NCBI GenBank assembly: GCA_017880985.1
Contig: JADGRK010000088.1
Coordinates: 1 to 8,433, forward strand
Length of the DNA: 8,433 bases
Origin: Rhodoferax sp.
GTDB taxonomy: Bacteria > Pseudomonadota > Gammaproteobacteria > Burkholderiales > Burkholderiaceae_C
Direction: 5' to 3'
In this document: positions 5,807 to 8,433 of the stretch, in pieces
Numbering within the stretch: the stretch's first letter is position 1
How the letters are laid out: each line of letters opens with the position of its first letter
Translations under genes and position numbers: made by a program
Notes under the pieces: generated by a model
Told to the model about the DNA's origin: nothing
What the model saw: only the letters and a program-made list of their open reading frames with translations
Databases searched by the model: none

Positions 5807-7449
5807 GGCTTAATCAGTTGAGGGCAGAACTGGCCTGCTGCGCAGGCTGCGGTCTGTCCCGCAGGTATCACAATTGTTTTGGGTAGGCTGTAGTGTGCGG
5901 CAATCAGCGTGCGGTAGCGCTCGATCTGTGCTTGCCATTGGGCATCGTCCCAGTGCAGATGCGGTTGGCACAGTGCACGGATGCGCGCCAGATGGTCCAG
6001 ACCACCCCGCGGCAACAGGATGCCCAGTCGGGTGCGTCGCAGCAGCAGATCATCCAGATGCACTACGGCCTCGAACCGGGCCGCCACTGCCAGCTCCAGC
6101 CACAGGGTGTTGGTGCCGGGGATGGTTTGCAGCTCGGCATCAGTAGCATGGGCAGTTAGTTCCTGCGCACGATAGCCATAGCGCGCCGCCAGCCGATGGC
6201 GAACGGCTGCGCTCCAGCGCGGGTTCAGATCGCCCACCGGGGTGAACATGGCGGCGTCATCACGGGCAAAGGGCTTGCCCACGTGCGGTGCCGCCAGTGC
6301 CAGCGCGTCCTGTGCCATCAGCCGAAAGGTGGTGAGTTTGCCTCCGGTCAGTGTGATCAAGCCCGATTCATCCAGCACCACATGGTCCCGCGCTGCTTTG
6401 GACGCGGTGCCGGCGCCATCATCCACCACCGGGCGCACACCGGCGTAGCAGGCGCTGACATCGGCGGCGCGCAGTGCTGCAGCGGGGAACTGGTCGTTCA
6501 CCGCCTCGATCAGGTAGTCCACTTCCGCCTGGGTGATGTGGGCCTCGATGTCCAGGTCCACGTCGTGATCGAGATCGGTGGTGCCGATCAGCGTGGCGCC
6601 CTCCCACGGGTAGAGGAACACCGGTCTGCCATCCCGTGGATGCATCAGGCTGACCGATTGCGCCACCGGCAGGCGCCAGAACGGCACCAGCAGATGGCTG
6701 CCGCGCAGGGGGCGCAGCACGGGCTTGCCGCCGACAGCACCGCGCAGCCGGTCGGCCCAGGCGCCAGTGGCGTTGACCACCGCTTTGGCGCGCACCTGAA
6801 ACTGCCGGCTGCTGAGCATGTCTTGCAGCTCGATAGCGCACACGCGCCCCGCATCAAGTTGCAGCCCTTGTGCTGCCATGTAGTTCAGCGTCACTGCGCC
6901 ATCCCGCTGCGCCTCAGAGAGCACGCGCCAGACCAGTCGCGCATCGTCAGTCTTGGCGTCCCGAAACACCAGCGCACCGCGCAGCTGCGCTGGCGCCAGC
7001 CCGGGTGCGAGCATTTGCACGCTGGCCAGATCAGCCCAATGCTGGCTGCGCTGCCCGGCCATCAGGTCGTACACCCTCAAGCCCAGTTGAAACAGCCAGC
7101 GGCCCGGCTTGCGTCCAGCGCAGTCGGCAGATAAAAAGCTCTGCGGCTCGATCAACTCGGGCGCTTCACGCATCAGGCGCTCGCGCTCACGCACCGAGTG
7201 CAGGGTGGTTTTGAGGTCGCCTTCCTTGAGGTAGCGCAGCCCGCCATGCACCAGCTTGGAAGAGCGGCTCGATGTGCCCCAGGAAAAGTCACGCTGCTCG
7301 ATCAGCAACACGGTCCAGCCGCGGCGCGCCGCCTGCTGGGCCACGCCGGCGCCGCTGATGCCGCCGCCAATCACCATCAGATCCCAGACCCGCATGTCAA
7401 GCTGCGCCAGCGCCTGGGCACGCCCGGCGTTTTGGTTTAACTCGCCCAT
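5803..7449 (-). CDS. glpD: FAD-dependent glycerol-3-phosphate dehydrogenase/oxidase
   Basis: A 548-residue flavoprotein of the GlpD family, which oxidises sn-glycerol 3-phosphate to dihydroxyacetone phosphate at the membrane and feeds electrons to quinone. Seen in the sequence: the FAD-binding VIGGGISGAG (26-35) with acidic E51, the family signature GTSSRSSKLVHGGLRYL (58-74), NATGAWADRL (226-235), YPWEGATLIGTTDLDHD (280-296), AGVRPVVDD (336-344), LTGGKLTTFRLMA (367-379) and the C-terminal domain with LDDLLLRRTRLG (465-476). It is somewhat longer than E. coli GlpD (501). The frame is open to 7656, but the upstream part is a shadow of the preceding gene. The ATG at 7449 has GGTGG just before it and overlaps the upstream stop by 13 nt. 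The symbol reflects family; its neighbours suggest a paralogue in a dedicated pathway rather than the general GlpD. Confidence 0.9.
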   Translation of the reverse strand: MGELNQNAGRAQALAQLDMRVWDLMVIGGGISGAGVAQQAARRGWTVLLIEQRDFSWGTSSRSSKLVHGGLRYLKEGDLKTTLHSVRERERLMREAPELIEPQSFLSADCAGRKPGRWLFQLGLRVYDLMAGQRSQHWADLASVQMLAPGLAPAQLRGALVFRDAKTDDARLVWRVLSEAQRDGAVTLNYMAAQGLQLDAGRVCAIELQDMLSSRQFQVRAKAVVNATGAWADRLRGAVGGKPVLRPLRGSHLLVPFWRLPVAQSVSLMHPRDGRPVFLYPWEGATLIGTTDLDHDVDLDIEAHITQAEVDYLIEAVNDQFPAAALRAADVSACYAGVRPVVDDGAGTASKAARDHVVLDESGLITLTGGKLTTFRLMAQDALALAAPHVGKPFARDDAAMFTPVGDLNPRWSAAVRHRLAARYGYRAQELTAHATDAELQTIPGTNTLWLELAVAARFEAVVHLDDLLLRRTRLGILLPRGGLDHLARIRALCQPHLHWDDAQWQAQIERYRTLIAAHYSLPKTIVIPAGQTAACAAGQFCPQLIKP

Positions 7450-8433
7450 GGTCCACCGTCTTGCAGCAGTTTGCCGGGGTTCATGATTTTTTTCGGGTCG
7501 AAGTGGCGGCACAGTTGAGCCAGCGTCGCCATGCCTAGCGCACCTTTCTCGTCCACCAGATGCGCCGCGTGGTCGCGCCCGACCCCATGCTGGTGGCTGA
7601 CCGTGCCGCCGTGTGCGGCGATGGTCGCAGCCACTGCGGCTTTCAAGCGCTGCCAACGCTCGAAGTTAGGTGCAAAGCCGCCCGCTACGGTGGCCCAGAC
7701 AAATTGCGAATAGATCGCGCTGCCCTGCGGGTACAGGTGCGACAAATGGCTAAAAGCATGCACCCGCTCGCCATACGGCGCAAACACATCGGACGCGGCT
7801 TGCTCCATGGCCAGCATCAGGGGCTTGACCTGCGGCCAATCGACTGCCGACTCGATGGTATCGACTGAGTAGCCCAACTCCCACAACGTGTTGCGCAGGT
7901 ACGGGCCTTTGAAGCGGTTGGCGGCCCATTTGCTGCCCATGGCTTGCCCGATGTAGACGCCGCCGTGGCGCGCCAGCAGGCGGCGCGCCTCAACCAGGGC
8001 GTGGCGTGCGCTGCGCTGGTCGGCCGTTACGCCCAGCATCAGCATGCACTTGGCCTCGCCACAGCCGCGCCACGATAAATAGCGTTCCAGCCAGCCGATC
8101 AGGCGCGCGTGGCCGGCCAGCGTGAGGTTGGTTTCGGTCTCGATGCCGTTGGACAGACGCAGCATGCTCAGGGGCAGTTTGCGCTGCACCAGCTCGCGCA
8201 CCGCAGTCTCGGCGCTGTCCCAGTCGGGCAAGAACAGGGCGTGAAAGCTTTCGTGTTCGGGCAGCGGCGAGACCCGCAGCGTGGCCTCGGTCAGAATGCC
8301 AAAGCGGCCTTCCGAGCCCAGCACCAGTTCACGCAAATCCGGCCCGGCGGCCGAGGCGGGCAACGTCCGGATTATCAGGGTGCCCACCGGTGACTCCAGC
8401 CGTCCACCGGCAAACAGCTGCTCATCGACGCTG
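7437..8433 (-). CDS. FAD-linked oxidase, alkyl-DHAP synthase/YgcU-like, C-terminal part
   Basis: The last 331 residues of a protein whose N-terminus (the PP-loop FAD domain) lies beyond the right edge. The frame stays open to the last base, so the GTG at 8387 is not the start. Motifs: GPDLRELVLGSEGRFGILTE (end of the FAD_binding_4 domain), then the FAD-oxidase C domain with HLYPQGSAIYSQF, the hallmark HGGTVSHQHGVGRDH, and the C-terminal FDPKKIMNPGKLL. This group covers glycolate oxidase GlcD, D-lactate dehydrogenases, E. coli YgcU and eukaryotic alkyldihydroxyacetone-phosphate synthase (AGPS). The HLYPxG and SHQHGVGRDH pattern is nearest to AGPS/YgcU. It is the first visible gene of the operon and overlaps the dehydrogenase gene by 13 nt. 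Its substrate could be a 2-hydroxyacid, an alditol, or an acyl/alkyl-DHAP; the sequence does not decide. Confidence 0.85.
   Translation of the reverse strand, partial: SVDEQLFAGGRLESPVGTLIIRTLPASAAGPDLRELVLGSEGRFGILTEATLRVSPLPEHESFHALFLPDWDSAETAVRELVQRKLPLSMLRLSNGIETETNLTLAGHARLIGWLERYLSWRGCGEAKCMLMLGVTADQRSARHALVEARRLLARHGGVYIGQAMGSKWAANRFKGPYLRNTLWELGYSVDTIESAVDWPQVKPLMLAMEQAASDVFAPYGERVHAFSHLSHLYPQGSAIYSQFVWATVAGGFAPNFERWQRLKAAVAATIAAHGGTVSHQHGVGRDHAAHLVDEKGALGMATLAQLCRHFDPKKIMNPGKLLQDGGPWAS

Noticed and set aside
6196..7134. A 312-residue open frame on the plus strand
   Set aside because: It is antisense to the glycerol-3-phosphate dehydrogenase, whose motifs are unmistakable. Composition (many His, Gln, Arg) is that of a shadow frame.
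7450..7656. N-terminal 69-residue extension of the dehydrogenase
   Set aside because: It overlaps the conserved C-terminus of the FAD-linked oxidase, is Arg-rich and has no counterpart in the GlpD family; the ATG at 7449 has a nearby GGTGG.
1..8433. CRISPR array, tRNA, IS element or prophage
   Set aside because: No regularly spaced repeats, tRNA-like cloverleaf, transposase, terminal inverted repeats or phage genes were seen.

Overview
The window looks like chromosomal DNA of a betaproteobacterium, most likely Burkholderiales/Comamonadaceae (Rhodoferax/Polaromonas-like). This rests on the N-terminus of an intracellular PHB depolymerase at the left edge, an exosortase of the XrtH type (known mainly from proteobacteria with IPTL-CTERM proteins), and a GC-rich coding style. 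It is an inference from recognised families, not a database match.

Layout, left to right. (1) 1-182, minus: the 5' end of an intracellular polyhydroxyalkanoate depolymerase gene (phaZ). A 19-bp near-palindrome, a candidate operator, lies just upstream of it. (2) 183-415: a divergent intergenic region. (3) 416-1273, plus: a DODA/LigB-type extradiol dioxygenase like E. coli YgiD. Its 3' end overlaps the convergent next gene by 18 nt. (4) 1256-2641, minus: a secreted metalloenzyme with the zinc-ligand pattern of the phospholipase C / S1-P1 nuclease superfamily. (5) 2765-3397 and 3357-3872, minus: an integral membrane protein and exosortase H, overlapping by 41 nt. (6) 3873-4243: a 371-bp gene-free stretch with several inverted repeats, possibly a structured leader of the exosortase gene. 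(7) 4244-8433, minus: a tightly packed operon read right to left. It holds an AGPS/YgcU-like FAD-linked oxidase (5' end outside the window), an FAD-dependent glycerol-3-phosphate dehydrogenase (13-nt overlap) and an FGGY kinase of the YgcE type (4-nt ATGA overlap).

How the genes work together. The right-hand operon combines a kinase, a polyol-phosphate oxidase and a second flavin oxidase. This suggests catabolism or remodelling of a glycerol-like or glycerolipid-derived compound; the kinase lacks two residues that hold glycerol in classical GlpK, so glycerol itself may not be the substrate. The middle block (exosortase H, its membrane partner, a secreted PLC-like enzyme) points to cell-envelope protein sorting. 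No IPTL-CTERM substrate is encoded in the window, so the targets must lie elsewhere. No tRNA, rRNA, insertion sequence, CRISPR array or phage gene was seen.
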